Shown piece after piece: positions 8,901-19,500 of a DNA stretch of 64,000 bases. The notes beneath the pieces are model-generated. The model saw only the letters and a program-made list of their open reading frames with translations. It ran no database searches and was not told the DNA's origin. The DNA is taken from assembly GCA_024683955.1 (NCBI GenBank), contig JAIKXS010000078.1, positions 1 to 64,000 of the forward strand, written 5' to 3'. The stretch comes from Desulfovibrio sp. (lineage in GTDB: Bacteria > Desulfobacterota > Desulfovibrionia > Desulfovibrionales > Desulfovibrionaceae). Every line of letters starts with the position of its first letter. The stretch's first letter is position 1. The translations under genes and the position numbers were made by a program.

Positions 8901-10067
8901 ATGCTTGAAAAATTACTGAGTGGACCCAAAAGCTACTATCTGTGGCTCCTCTTTCTCCTGTGTGTCATCGGCCTCTGCTGCATTGCGTACGCGATACAGC
9001 TCACGACGGGACTTGGTGTCACAGGACTGAACAGGGACGTGTCCTGGGGACTCTATATTTCCCAGTTCACCTACTTTGTCGGTGTGGCGGCCTCTGCCGT
9101 CATGCTCGTCCTGCCGGCCTATTTTCACCACTATGTGAAATTCAAACGCATGATCATATTCGGTGAATTCATGGCCGTGGCAGCGGTCGTCATGTGCGCG
9201 CTTTTTATCGTGGTCGACCTTGGTCAGCCGCAGCGTGCCGCCAACGTTCTTCTGCATCCCACACCGAATTCCGTCATGTTCTACGACATGATCGTTCTTA
9301 TTGGCTATCTCTGCCTAAACATCATCATCGGCTGGACAACACTTGAAGCTGAAAGGCTGCAGGTAGATCCCCCGAAATGGATCAAGCCTCTGGTCTACCT
9401 TTCCATTATCTGGGCATTCTCCATCCACACCGTGACGGCCTTCCTCTATGCCGGCGTCCCCGGACGTCACTACTGGCTGACAGCCATCATGGCAGCCCGC
9501 TTCCTTTCTTCGGCCTTCTGCTCAGGCCCCGCCATTCTGCTTCTGCTTCTCTTTGTCGTGCGTCGTCTGACCGGCTTTAATCCCGGTAAGGAAGCAATTC
9601 ATACCCTGGCCACGATTATTGTCTACGCCATGTGCGTCAACGTTTTCTTCTACTGCCTTGAACTCTTCACCTCGTTCTACAGCAATATCCCGGGACATAT
9701 GGAACCAATCCATTTCCTGTTCTATGGACATGGCGGTGAACTCGCGTGGGTGAGCTACTTTATGTGGGCAGCAGTCATCATGGCATTTGCGTCCCTTGCC
9801 ATCCTTATCCCACCGCAAACACGATCTGGAAAGTATCTTCCCCTTGCGCTTATCATGCTCGTGCTTGCAAGCTGGATAGACAAGGGCCTTGGCCTCCTCA
9901 TCGGTGGTTTTACGCCAAACATGTATGAATCCTTCACGGCGTACATGCCCACGGGCATAGAGATCACGGTAGCCATCGGCGTCTATGCCATTGGACTTCT
10001 TGTTCTCTCCCTGCTCTGGAAGATTGCACTCGGCGTAAAGCGAGATGTCGGTAATTTCTGTGACTAA
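8901..10067 (+). CDS. dsrP: DsrP, NrfD-family quinone-interacting membrane subunit
   Basis: 388 residues with about ten hydrophobic helices spread across the whole length, typical of NrfD/PsrC proteins that exchange electrons with menaquinone without bound cofactors. Motifs include DVSWGLYISQFTYFVGVAASA near residues 40-60. Last gene of dsrMKJOP, 11 bp after dsrO. A strong terminator follows at 10129-10156, so the operon ends here. Confidence 0.94.
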   Translation: MLEKLLSGPKSYYLWLLFLLCVIGLCCIAYAIQLTTGLGVTGLNRDVSWGLYISQFTYFVGVAASAVMLVLPAYFHHYVKFKRMIIFGEFMAVAAVVMCALFIVVDLGQPQRAANVLLHPTPNSVMFYDMIVLIGYLCLNIIIGWTTLEAERLQVDPPKWIKPLVYLSIIWAFSIHTVTAFLYAGVPGRHYWLTAIMAARFLSSAFCSGPAILLLLLFVVRRLTGFNPGKEAIHTLATIIVYAMCVNVFFYCLELFTSFYSNIPGHMEPIHFLFYGHGGELAWVSYFMWAAVIMAFASLAILIPPQTRSGKYLPLALIMLVLASWIDKGLGLLIGGFTPNMYESFTAYMPTGIEITVAIGVYAIGLLVLSLLWKIALGVKRDVGNFCD

Positions 10068-10128
10068 ACGCACGGTGGTATTCCGTACTTCATAACTTGT
10101 CGTGGCGTTGCCACGCAAATCTTATAAA

Positions 10129-10156
10129 AGCCCCACGAAAGCGTGGGGCTTTTTTT
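10129..10156 (+). terminator. Rho-independent terminator of the dsr operon
   Basis: A 9-bp stem AGCCCCACG / CGTGGGGCT with AAAG loop, followed by six further T residues and preceded by an A run. It lies 61 bp after the dsrP stop and is a textbook intrinsic terminator. Confidence 0.93.
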
Positions 10157-10339
10157 AGTCGCCTTATATAAAGACACGTGTGTTTTTCCGCAAGAAATCA
10201 GAAACCTCTCTCAGAAACACCAACTTTTCTTCTCACTGCATCCTCAACGCTCTGGCGCATCCCACGTAAAAGTGTTTGTTTCCTTGACTTTACCCATATC
10301 TCGTGTCAAGTTTTTCATTCCACATCCTCGGGAGGAAGT

Positions 10340-11692
10340 ATGCACCAAGCTCTCAAAGCAGCTCTTTCTATATGTAAAAATCTTCAACGAAACGGCTTCG
10401 ATGCCCATGTTGTCAACCCTCCACTCCAGGAATACCTCCTCACCCACTACGCCCCGCAGGGGGTTGATATTGCCTGTGAACCGGGCATAGAGGCTTTATC
10501 AAAGCTCTATCCCCATATCGAAAGAGTGGAGGAACCGGCCCCCTACTTTGCGAAGCTGACAGAAAACGACATGGTCTTCCGCTTCTACGGCCTTGACATG
10601 TCGGAATCCAGTCAGCCCGAGAACTCCCTCATCCGAATAACGCCCACCATTATTGAGGGTCTGAGTGAGGAGGACCGCTATAAGCTCTGCATGGTGAACT
10701 TCCGGGATCCGGATCAGAACAAAAACACTTACGCAGGCTTTGACCTCAACACAAAAAAACCGAGCGATGCACCGATCCGTCTTCTGGGCATTCCGGACGA
10801 AACACTCAGCCACGACTACCTTCTTGCGGTACGCGCACTCCGTTTTGCTGCCAACTACGAAGCGGAAATCGAACCCAACACCTGGCTTGCCATAGTCAGG
10901 TCCTCCGGGAGGGTTCTTGATTACGTGCCGGCCAGAGACATAATGGATGAATGGAGAAAAGTGGCTGCCGAAAGCATGCACCGCTTTGTCCGTCTTATGT
11001 ATGACGCCCATATTCTTCATGGCCTTATCCCCGAGGTTGCGGCACTTTCGAGTATTCCCCAGACGGCCATATACGACGAAGGATCACGCACAGAAAATGT
11101 TTTTGAACACACCCTTCAGTGCATGCGTTTCTACACCGAAGACGAATTTCACTATGACTGGCTTGGCACCATGGCCATGCTTTTCCACGATGTCGGGAAG
11201 CTCTTCACGTGTGAATACTTTGAAGACGGATATACCTTCTATCAGCACCACAGAGTCGGTGCAAAGGTGACAAGAAAAATTCTTCAGCGTCTTCACTTCG
11301 ACTACGAGGATATCGACCTCATATGTCACCTCGTGGCAAACCACATGCGCTTCCACTTCATGATGACGGACAGGGGCATCCGCAAATTCAAGGCCCTCGA
11401 CGAGTATCCCCGCCTCATAGCCATGGCAAAGGCAGATGTAAAATCACGCGAGGACAAGTTTACCTCCTTCAACCACAACATGAAGTATCTAGCCCGCGCC
11501 GAAACGCCCGAGCAGATGCTCGAACCTCTTCTCAACGGCAATGAAATCATGAAGGAGATCAATCTGGCTCCCGGCCCTCTCGTCGGAAGCATCCGGGATG
11601 CCCTTCTGAAGGCTCAGATCGCGGGGGAAGTGACTGACAGGGAAAGCGCCATATCGTTTGTGAAGCTCTTTGCGGAACGCTTCTCGAATTAG
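10340..11692 (+). CDS. HD-domain phosphohydrolase of the CCA-adding-enzyme lineage with a degenerate nucleotidyltransferase head
   Basis: 450 residues from ATG 10340, which has GGGAGGAAGT before it; a longer in-frame start at 10178 lacks this. The layout follows bacterial tRNA CCA/poly(A) nucleotidyltransferases: an N-terminal NT-like half (residues about 1-150), a central helical RNA-binding-like part with RALRFAANYEAEIEPNTW, then an HD domain with HTLQCMRF, LFHDVGK and HLVANHMRFH. The HD metal-binding residues look intact. The head lacks the glycine motif (GGxVRD), and the usual DxD is replaced by GVDIACE. So it probably hydrolyses phosphoester or nucleotide substrates rather than adding CCA. 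It sits 9 bp upstream of rlmN, which suggests an RNA-related job. Substrate unknown. Confidence 0.75.
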   Translation: MHQALKAALSICKNLQRNGFDAHVVNPPLQEYLLTHYAPQGVDIACEPGIEALSKLYPHIERVEEPAPYFAKLTENDMVFRFYGLDMSESSQPENSLIRITPTIIEGLSEEDRYKLCMVNFRDPDQNKNTYAGFDLNTKKPSDAPIRLLGIPDETLSHDYLLAVRALRFAANYEAEIEPNTWLAIVRSSGRVLDYVPARDIMDEWRKVAAESMHRFVRLMYDAHILHGLIPEVAALSSIPQTAIYDEGSRTENVFEHTLQCMRFYTEDEFHYDWLGTMAMLFHDVGKLFTCEYFEDGYTFYQHHRVGAKVTRKILQRLHFDYEDIDLICHLVANHMRFHFMMTDRGIRKFKALDEYPRLIAMAKADVKSREDKFTSFNHNMKYLARAETPEQMLEPLLNGNEIMKEINLAPGPLVGSIRDALLKAQIAGEVTDRESAISFVKLFAERFSN

Positions 11693-11701
11693 GACGATCC
11701 A

Positions 11702-12784
11702 TTGCTGAATCTCCTTGATTTTACCCGTCCGCAACTTTTAGCCTGGGTTCAGGAAGAGCTTCACGAGCCCCGCTTCCGTGCAGATCAGATCTGGAGATGG
11801 CTCTGGCAGAAACTGGCGCGTGATTTCTCTGAAATGACGAACATAAAGAAATCATGCCGCGAGGAACTTGCAAACAGGGCCACCATTCTCTGGCCTGAAA
11901 TCATCGATATTCAGACGAGTCACGACGCCACCACAAAATTTCTCCTGAGGCTCGCCGACGGAGCGACCATAGAAACGGTGCTCCTTCCTTCTGTCGACCA
12001 CGAGGGACGTACGCGCTGGAGCCAGTGTCTCTCATCCCAGGTCGGCTGTCCCATGGCATGTACATTCTGCGCAACAGGCCAGTCGGGGTTTGAGCGGAAT
12101 CTTACCGTCGGTGAAATGCTTGGCCAGGTTTTAATCGGCCGAAACCATTTGCACGACACCCGTCCCGATCACCCGATCCTCAGAAATCTCGTCTTCATGG
12201 GCATGGGGGAACCCCTCCTGAACCTCAAGACACTGCTGAGCGCCCTTGAGATCCTCAACGACCCGCAGGGGCTCGCCTTCTCCCCACGACGGATCACCGT
12301 TTCGACCTGCGGCGTCGAAGACGGTCTGAAAGCTCTCGGCAAATCAGGACTTGCATATCTAGCGGTTTCTCTCCACGCCCCTACGCAGGAACTCCGCGCG
12401 CAGATCATGCCGAACGCCGCCCGTCTTGAACTTTCAAGACTTCTCTCCATCCTCAAAAGCTATCCCCTCAAAAGCCGCGAGCACATAACCTTCGAATATC
12501 TGCTTCTGGACGGCATCAATGACCGTCCCGAACAGGCAAAAGAGCTCGCACGCATCGTTCATTCCCTTTCCGGCAAACTCAACCTCATCGCCTACAACGC
12601 TACTGACTCCGACTACAGGACACCCTCAGAGGAGCGAATCCTAGCCTTTGAGAAAGCCCTTTGGAAGCAAAACGTCACTGCAATCCTGCGGGCCAGCAAG
12701 GGAAGCGACATAGATGCGGCGTGCGGTCAGCTCAGGGCAAAAGAACGTCGAAAACACAAGACGCTCCCGCCGGACATTGCCTAG
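11702..12784 (+). CDS. rlmN: RlmN, dual-specificity 23S rRNA/tRNA adenine-C2 methyltransferase
   Basis: 360 residues beginning with TTG at 11702, behind AGGA. It is a radical SAM enzyme with CxxxCxxC near residues 115-122 (CPMACTFC). Family motifs include RWSQCLSSQVGCPMACTFCA, NLVFMGMGEPL and ITVSTCGV. It methylates A2503 of 23S rRNA and A37 of some tRNAs using a methyl-cysteine intermediate, and the C-terminal catalytic cysteine region (AACGQLR) is present. It is co-oriented with the HD gene and converges on the flippase gene, 15 bp apart. Confidence 0.95.
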   Translation: MLNLLDFTRPQLLAWVQEELHEPRFRADQIWRWLWQKLARDFSEMTNIKKSCREELANRATILWPEIIDIQTSHDATTKFLLRLADGATIETVLLPSVDHEGRTRWSQCLSSQVGCPMACTFCATGQSGFERNLTVGEMLGQVLIGRNHLHDTRPDHPILRNLVFMGMGEPLLNLKTLLSALEILNDPQGLAFSPRRITVSTCGVEDGLKALGKSGLAYLAVSLHAPTQELRAQIMPNAARLELSRLLSILKSYPLKSREHITFEYLLLDGINDRPEQAKELARIVHSLSGKLNLIAYNATDSDYRTPSEERILAFEKALWKQNVTAILRASKGSDIDAACGQLRAKERRKHKTLPPDIA

Positions 12785-12799
12785 AAGATATTTTCTCCT

Positions 12800-14206
12800 C
12801 TACACCGTGTCACGCTCGAAGGGAGGCGGTGGTCTCCAGTACCAGAAAAGGGCAAGCATGGGAAGAAGGCCCGCCAGTTCTGCGGCCTCACGAGCCATGA
12901 ACCCCTGAAAAACGTACCAGAGGCCAGTTCCCGCAAGCCCGACTGCGATGAGAAGCCCCCATTCAGACAGGCTCATGGGTCTTACCTTCCATTGAAAAAA
13001 AGAAACCGTCAGAATGGCAACCCACACCTTGGTGATAGTCAGGGAAAGAGCAGCCCCCTCAAGCGGTGCCAGTGGAATCAACCAGAAGCAGCAGAGCACG
13101 TTGCAGAGAAGGCCACTGAGGTAAAAGAAAAAAAGAAGGACGTGACGGCGCATACCAATCATGGCGTAGGCCGCGAGATTATGAAGGAAGGCGGTAGCGA
13201 GGCACGGGGTGAGGAGCTGCTGCGCTGTCACGGCACTCGAAAACCCCTGCCCGTAGACAAAGGGGAGAAAACGGTCACTCTCAACGCAGATCAGGAAAAT
13301 TAGTGGCAGTGCCGCGGCCCAGAGAGACCTTGCCGTCTGGCCCGAAAGCTGTCTGAATGCCTCGCGATTTTCCTTCCAAAGCCTTGTGAGCATTGGAAAA
13401 ATGACCTTGCCAAGCAAAGCCCCTGAAACAAGAGTCGCAATCCCTTCAACGGTTTCCCAGGCAACTCCGTATCCGCCCACATCACTGTCCCCGCCGTACC
13501 GCTTTAAAAAAATGACGTTAATCTTGTTGTAGAACATGGCGGATAGAGCCATACCGGTAAAGATAAGCCCGCTCCGCATCTTCATCAAAAGATCATGGAG
13601 CGCGGCGAGACCAAAGCCCTTAAGGGGATTGCGCCGGAGGGCAATAAGAACGAATATGATAAGAAAAAAGGATTCTATGGGCTTGTAAAGAGCAATCACA
13701 AGAGGCGGGGCCCCGACAAGCACGCAGGCAATGCCAAAGCCTATGCCGAAGAGGGCCGAGGGAATGCGGATACGCATCTCCACATCCTGCCTGCCCCGCG
13801 CCTGGCACAGGGCGAAGAAGGAATCACAGACCGCATCAAGACCGAATCCTCCGGCGATGGCAAGAGTGATGAGACGCAATTCCTGCGAGTATCCCTGGCC
13901 TCCGGTAAAAAACCAGAGGAAAACAAGGACCGGCAGAAGCACAGCGATTTTAAGCCAGGAAACTTCACCGAGAAGTGACCTTGGACGCCCCTCATTACGG
14001 GAGAACGAGGCAAGAAGGAAATCATTCAGGCCCACGTCCACAATGGTTTTGATGAGATAGCCGTAGGTGAGCGCAAGAACGATTTGGCCAAGAACAGCCT
14101 GGCTGTGCCTCGCAAGCAGAATGGTAAAGACCGTCCAGGAGAGGTCACGCGTCCACTGGGCGCCAAGGATGTAACCAAGGCGTTTTGGGATATCTTTAAG
14201 ACGCAT
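12800..14206 (-). CDS. Wzx-like polysaccharide/lipid flippase (MOP superfamily)
   Basis: 468 residues with about 12-14 hydrophobic segments over the full length and a positively charged start (MRLKDIPKRLGYILGAQWTRD), as in oligosaccharide flippases of the MATE/MOP superfamily. Such proteins flip undecaprenyl- or lipid-linked sugars across the inner membrane. It is the last gene of a leftward operon (megasynthase protein, TolC-like, HlyD-like, flippase) with only 15 bp to the adaptor gene. No ABC, RND or MFS pump is next to the adaptor, so this flippase may be the inner-membrane step for the locus A product. The substrate is inferred only from context. Confidence 0.8.
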   Translation of the reverse strand: MRLKDIPKRLGYILGAQWTRDLSWTVFTILLARHSQAVLGQIVLALTYGYLIKTIVDVGLNDFLLASFSRNEGRPRSLLGEVSWLKIAVLLPVLVFLWFFTGGQGYSQELRLITLAIAGGFGLDAVCDSFFALCQARGRQDVEMRIRIPSALFGIGFGIACVLVGAPPLVIALYKPIESFFLIIFVLIALRRNPLKGFGLAALHDLLMKMRSGLIFTGMALSAMFYNKINVIFLKRYGGDSDVGGYGVAWETVEGIATLVSGALLGKVIFPMLTRLWKENREAFRQLSGQTARSLWAAALPLIFLICVESDRFLPFVYGQGFSSAVTAQQLLTPCLATAFLHNLAAYAMIGMRRHVLLFFFYLSGLLCNVLCCFWLIPLAPLEGAALSLTITKVWVAILTVSFFQWKVRPMSLSEWGLLIAVGLAGTGLWYVFQGFMAREAAELAGLLPMLALFWYWRPPPPFERDTV

Positions 14207-14221
14207 GGGAAAAAGGCCGTG

Positions 14222-15121
14222 CTAAAAACGGACGACAGCCTTAAAGCCTGGTTTCAGCTCCAGGGTGGGATTGGGGACAAGAAGTTTGACTGTGAAATAG
14301 GAGGGCTTGGCGACCTGCATATCAGCAGAGACCCAAGAAACCTCCTCGACGCGCGCCTCAAACTTTTTATTGCCAAGAGAGGGGATTTCCACGTGCGCCG
14401 GCATGCCGACATTGATATCACTCACTTCCCCCTCATACACGGGGACCTCAACAAGCATGGGATCAAGCGGGCCGATAAGAACGGGATTTGCCCCCTGGGA
14501 AAGAAGAGTACCGGGAAAGACGCTCGCCACAGAAAGGACGTATCCGTCAATCGGAGAGGGCAGGATCAGGGAACTGTCGGGTAACACCATCCCTTCGGAG
14601 AGCGGGACCCGGAAATAGCGCTCAAGTTCCTTCAGCCTCCCACTGAAACTTTCCTCGGCTTTGGCAATCGTTTTACGCAACAGCCCAATCCGCTCATGGA
14701 GGGCCTTCATCTCCCCTTCCTGTCTGTTGAGAGCCTGACGGGAACCGAGTCCCGAAGCCACAAGCTGCCTGCTTTTTTTGCACTGGGCATCAAGACGTGC
14801 CTGTTCACGCTCAAGCTCAAGAATTTTGCCACGAAGCTCCTCCGTGTCGGAGCCGAGGGTAATTTCCTTTTGCAGCATGCGGGAGGCCTCCATCTGCAAG
14901 TGAAAACGGAGCAGAGGCGCTCCTTTTTTCACGGGAGTCCCAGGCTTAACGCACACCTCGTCGACAACGGCGTTAAAGGGCAGCGGTTCACTCCGCATAA
15001 CCGTGCAGAGAACCTTGCCCGTCAAAATGGTTCCATTTTCGGCGCAGACGCGTTCCGGCGCCCACGTAAAAAGAAGGACAAAAATCAACAACAGGGAGAA
15101 ATACGCAAGACGTCCTCGCAT
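14222..15121 (-). CDS. HlyD/RND-type periplasmic adaptor protein
   Basis: 299 residues. An N-terminal signal or anchor helix (residues about 5-27) is followed by a biotinyl-lipoyl-like half (VDEVCVKPGTPVKKGAPLLRF). A coiled coil at about 75-150 comes next, and the second lipoyl half with a beta-barrel starts at ILPSPIDGYVLSV. Such adaptors bridge an inner-membrane exporter and an outer-membrane channel. The TolC-like gene is directly upstream (7 bp gap) and the flippase gene directly downstream. The protein is short for the family and the hairpin is modest. Confidence 0.85.
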   Translation of the reverse strand: MRGRLAYFSLLLIFVLLFTWAPERVCAENGTILTGKVLCTVMRSEPLPFNAVVDEVCVKPGTPVKKGAPLLRFHLQMEASRMLQKEITLGSDTEELRGKILELEREQARLDAQCKKSRQLVASGLGSRQALNRQEGEMKALHERIGLLRKTIAKAEESFSGRLKELERYFRVPLSEGMVLPDSSLILPSPIDGYVLSVASVFPGTLLSQGANPVLIGPLDPMLVEVPVYEGEVSDINVGMPAHVEIPSLGNKKFEARVEEVSWVSADMQVAKPSYFTVKLLVPNPTLELKPGFKAVVRF

Positions 15122-15128
15122 GCTTCAC

Positions 15129-16568
15129 CTACAATATGTTTTTCTGCGGGAGGCCGAGGAAGCGCTCCTGCAGGACATTGGCAAGATACATCCAGTCGAG
15201 ATGCGCCAGATTATAGTTGAGTTCGGCCTCAATGAGGGCGATTTTGGCGTTAGCCATCTGCTCGTGGAGATTCGTTACAACCGGCATTTCCTCGGTACCT
15301 TCCTGGAAGGCGATTTTTGCTTCCTTGTACTGCAGCTCCGCCGTTGTGAACCGTGTTTTGGCAATTTTCAGTTTATTTTCGGCAAGGGCAACAGCCTGCT
15401 CGGCCTGTAGCCACTTATTTGAATATTCCGTCCGCTTTCTTGCCATTTCGTGGAAGGCCTGCGCCTTTTCCATACGAGCTGTCTGAACGCCACGGTAACG
15501 GTGTCCCCAGTCAATAAGAGGAAAATCAAAGGTAAAGTGGAGAAAGAGATCTTCTTCGCCGCCGGAGGGCTGTGCCTGACCTGCGGGAGGCTGTTTGTTG
15601 ATCTCAAAACTCATCTGTGGCATGTACTGCGCCCATGCGACCATGATATTGAAATCGGCAAGCTTGATCTGGCCACGCAACAGAAGATCATCCTCGCTGG
15701 TAGCCCACCTGTCCTCCCAACGAAGCGTATGACCGTCAAATCCGTGCAGGATTTCGTCGGCGCTTTCCACATTAACATCCATCTTGTGGTGCGCATCAAC
15801 CCCCGCCAGAATCTTCAGCCGAGTTTTCTCCATGGTTGACTCCATTTGGGTCTTTTCCACGGTGAGCTCAAGCTCCCTCGTATGTTCATCAGCGAGATTA
15901 AGCTGAACACCCTGCTTTCCCTCCACAAGCTCCACCTGCTGCCAGTAGGTTTTCAACTCTTTGCCAAGGGGAAGGACATCTTTCTTGGCCTCGAGGATTT
16001 TTCGCAAACTTTTCAGCTTCAGGTACATCCTGGCAATGTCGTAAATCGCCTCTCCAACGGCTTTCCTGTGCGTTGCGATGGCCATATTGGCCATACCTTT
16101 CTGAACTTGATGTCCAAAATAAGTGCCAATCGGGTTCGGGAAATCGCAGCGGAAGCCCACATCAAACTTGGTGCGTCCGTAGTCACCCGACACATAGCGG
16201 GTGTCCTCGTTCAAACGGGTGAGGTTGTTCGTCACGGAAAGAATAAGACGTGGCTCGGGGAGATAGCGCCAGACGCTGTCCGTCAGGGCGAGACGTTTTA
16301 TTTCAAGGTTCACGGCGCTGTTGACAAGCATCGGGGACTGCTGAATGGCAAGATATACTGCGTCCTCGAACCGGAAGGATTTATGGGGATCATACAGGTC
16401 TTTGACCGCCCGCTCTAGCTGATGCCTGCGCTCCACGGGAACTCCGGGAAGTTCGGTGAGCCAATGCCTGGCTGGAAGCTCCGGAGAATGGACTCCAGCC
16501 TTCTGGGAACTGCAGGCCGGAAGCGTCAACAGGCATACAAGCAAAAGGAGCGGTATTAATTTCAGCAT
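15129..16568 (-). CDS. TolC-family outer-membrane efflux lipoprotein
   Basis: 479 residues. The lipoprotein signal ends in LPAC (Cys19). Long amphipathic helical repeats typical of outer-membrane factors follow (for example FRFEDAVYLAIQQSPMLVNS and LKIAKTRFTTAELQYKEAKI), with two related halves. It would form the outer-membrane tunnel fed by the adjacent HlyD-like adaptor. The start codon is 4 bp from the stop of the megasynthase gene, with GAGGCG as ribosome site, so expression is coupled to that of the biosynthetic protein. Confidence 0.88.
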   Translation of the reverse strand: MLKLIPLLLLVCLLTLPACSSQKAGVHSPELPARHWLTELPGVPVERRHQLERAVKDLYDPHKSFRFEDAVYLAIQQSPMLVNSAVNLEIKRLALTDSVWRYLPEPRLILSVTNNLTRLNEDTRYVSGDYGRTKFDVGFRCDFPNPIGTYFGHQVQKGMANMAIATHRKAVGEAIYDIARMYLKLKSLRKILEAKKDVLPLGKELKTYWQQVELVEGKQGVQLNLADEHTRELELTVEKTQMESTMEKTRLKILAGVDAHHKMDVNVESADEILHGFDGHTLRWEDRWATSEDDLLLRGQIKLADFNIMVAWAQYMPQMSFEINKQPPAGQAQPSGGEEDLFLHFTFDFPLIDWGHRYRGVQTARMEKAQAFHEMARKRTEYSNKWLQAEQAVALAENKLKIAKTRFTTAELQYKEAKIAFQEGTEEMPVVTNLHEQMANAKIALIEAELNYNLAHLDWMYLANVLQERFLGLPQKNIL

Positions 16569-16571
16569 GAA

Positions 16572-19500
16572 TCACGCCTCACTTCCCCGCTTCTCGGTTG
16601 CCGCAGGGTTCGGTCTCGAAAATTCCATATGGTACAACGTTACGCAGGGAAGGCCGCGACTATCAAGGAGCGCCCCATTAAAACGGACAAAATCCGTATC
16701 CCTGTAAGAGATATACATCTCCAATCTCTCTGCATCGGCGCTGTTCCCGCGCCCGCGCAGAAGAAGACCGGTTCTGGGACAGAACGGCGCATTTTCCGAG
16801 AAAGAGGAAATGCCGTAAAAGTCTTCAAACAAAAGAACGGAGAGGGCAGCCTGCCAAAAGGCTTCATATGCAATAAGTAATGAAAAATACTCCTTTTCAA
16901 GAAACTGGGCAACCTTGGGAACAAGGATCTGGGGGAGGGAAAAGGAGGCCCGGTACGCATCCCCGCCAAACAGCGTTCGTATAAAACTCCATTCTTCCGA
17001 AATAACACCGCTCCCCAGGAAGGGAGCAAGTGGAATCTCGGGGGAGGAGGTGACGCTTTTCACAGTCTCCCTTCGGTAGCCGTCGCAGCCTTTTCCAAAG
17101 GCAAGGCTTGCACGGACGGAAAGATAGTCCTTCGGACATTTCCTGCCGTTTGGGTGGCGAACGGGGAAGCGCATGCTTCCCTGCACTATTCTCTTCTCCT
17201 CCTCGCCATGCAAAAGGAGCGAATTGACGGCAAAAAGATCCAGAGTAGCCTCTTCCTCCCCTCCCTTCATAACGCGAGGGGCCGGCGCATGCATGATAAG
17301 ATCACTGACGCCAAAGAGAGGAAGTCCCGGGAAAAGGGTATGCGCGCATGCAAATAAAGGCTCAAGAAGAAGAAAATGGGGAATACGGGAGGAGACCTCG
17401 AGAAGGGGGTCGCGCTCAGGCGAAAAAAAGGCCCGTGCCAATACACGGCCGGCCCTGAAAGAGTCCTCGTCGCACCTCACCGGCTCACAAATGGTTTCGC
17501 TCGCAAGTGAAGGTTCTCCCGTGCAGGGAGAGGGAAGAAAGGGAAGTGAGGGTGAATCTGTTCCGCGATCCCTGCGCCATCGTTTCGCATCCCTTGAAGG
17601 AAGCCAAAGCACGTGACGTGAGCAGCGCTGCGAAAGTTCCCGCACAAGAAGGTCCCCGATCTCCTCGTAACGTCTCCGCTCGAGTCCGAATGCATCGACA
17701 AGATGGATCTCGATATCAGAAGAGCGCAGAAACGAACGGAAAGACGAGGTTCGTGTGTGCAAAGAGGACGCGTCATGGCACGAATCCTCTGCAAGAAGAC
17801 GGACAAGCAGAAGGATCCCTGGCCGAACCTCGCCCGGCAGTCGGGTAAGACGCATAAAAAGGGTCTCGACCTCCCGCTCACTCTCTTCCTTCGTGATGAA
17901 AATAAGCGCCCGGGGAGAGGTGCCGCTGACAAAAAAATCCTTCTCGGGACAGGGAAGAAGCCTTGAAAGCGCCGGAACGGATTTCGAGATTTCCGAAAGC
18001 GACTTCTCGAGAAAAAGGTCAACAGGAAACAGTCTGAGGCAGGAAGTAAAGTCGGCAAGAAGCGTGGCCAGGGATTCCTGGTCTTGCCATGTTGATGTGA
18101 GTGCGGAGATGCCAACGGATGCCGGAAGGGCTGAGCTCTTGTTCCAGGATGAGAGTGTCTTTTTTTCGTCAAGAGTGAGGCTTACAAGATGATCCATCCG
18201 AAGTGCTGCAAACAGGGAATCACGTTCTTTTTTTTGTGGCATGTATCCCAGGAAAAGACGAAGAAGATCTCCTACTGTTGCGACGGAAAGCAGATCTTCA
18301 TATGACGGCATGGAGGTTCCTAAGGACGCCATTCTGGCCAAAAAAACAGGAAAGGAACTTGAACGGAGGCCGAGGTCAGCGCGAAGATCCATGGACAGTC
18401 GGATTTTCGTGACGTCAATGTTGCAGAGATCGGAAAGAACGGAGAGGAGAGCTGCCCCATCCCGCAAAAGGTTCCCGCCTTCCTCCTCGGCAAAAACCGT
18501 TTCACTGAAGCCGTCTGCGGAGGTTGACGACGTTTTTCTGAGACGCTTCGGGTCAAGTAGACCAAGTGCAAACAGCTCCGCTGTAGCTTCCCGTATCGAC
18601 CGGGCCTCGTTTCCCCTGCGTCCGGCACAAAAATGGGTCACCCCGTCGAGGGTATCATGTATCAGACCTCCAAGAACGTCCTGCGGTCCCAGTTCAAGGA
18701 AAGTAGAGACCCCGAAGTCTTGCTGGATACGGAAGAGACAGTCGGAAAAACGCACGGAATTTTCATCAAGATCCGCAATAAAACGGCAGATATCTTCCTG
18801 CTTCTCGGGGTACGGGACGCAGTGACAGTTACTCAAAACAGGAATACGCGGAGGGTGCATGGAAAGACCGTTTAGCCGCAGAAGGGCGCTCTCCCTGAGC
18901 ACACGCATAGAGGGATGATGGAATAAGAGGGAAACACTGATAATAACAGCCGGAATATGCCGTTTCCTCAGGCTCTTGCGGATCTCAAGCAACGCATCAC
19001 GCTCACCGCTTAAAATAAACTGACGGGGTGTGTTATAGTTGGCAACAGAAACCCCCGGCCAGACGGTAAGGATCTCTTTAACAACAGCGCTGTCAGCATG
19101 CACGGCCAGCATGCCGTAGGATTTGCTTGCTCGCGCCTCAAGGGCCGCCACATGCTCAGCCCTTGTATCCATAATGTACCAGGCGGCCTCGGGGCTGTAG
19201 ATACCGCTGCAGCAAAGCGCTACGAGTTCGCCAAGACTGTGCCCGCATATAATATCCGGTTTGAGACCAAGCGAGGAGAAGTAGGCCCACTGTGCGTACT
19301 CGAGAAGAAAAAGATAGGGGATATGCCACCGCGTCTGGCTAATAACCTCCTGATCGTCTTCCTCAAGAAGCCCCAGGACATCCCAGGAGGAGATGGCGGC
19401 AATGCGGTCCATGGCATCACGCGCTGCCGGAAAAAATTCGTAAAGTTCCCGCCCCACTCCCGGCCAGAGCGCTCCCATTCCCTGACACATAAGAGCGAGA

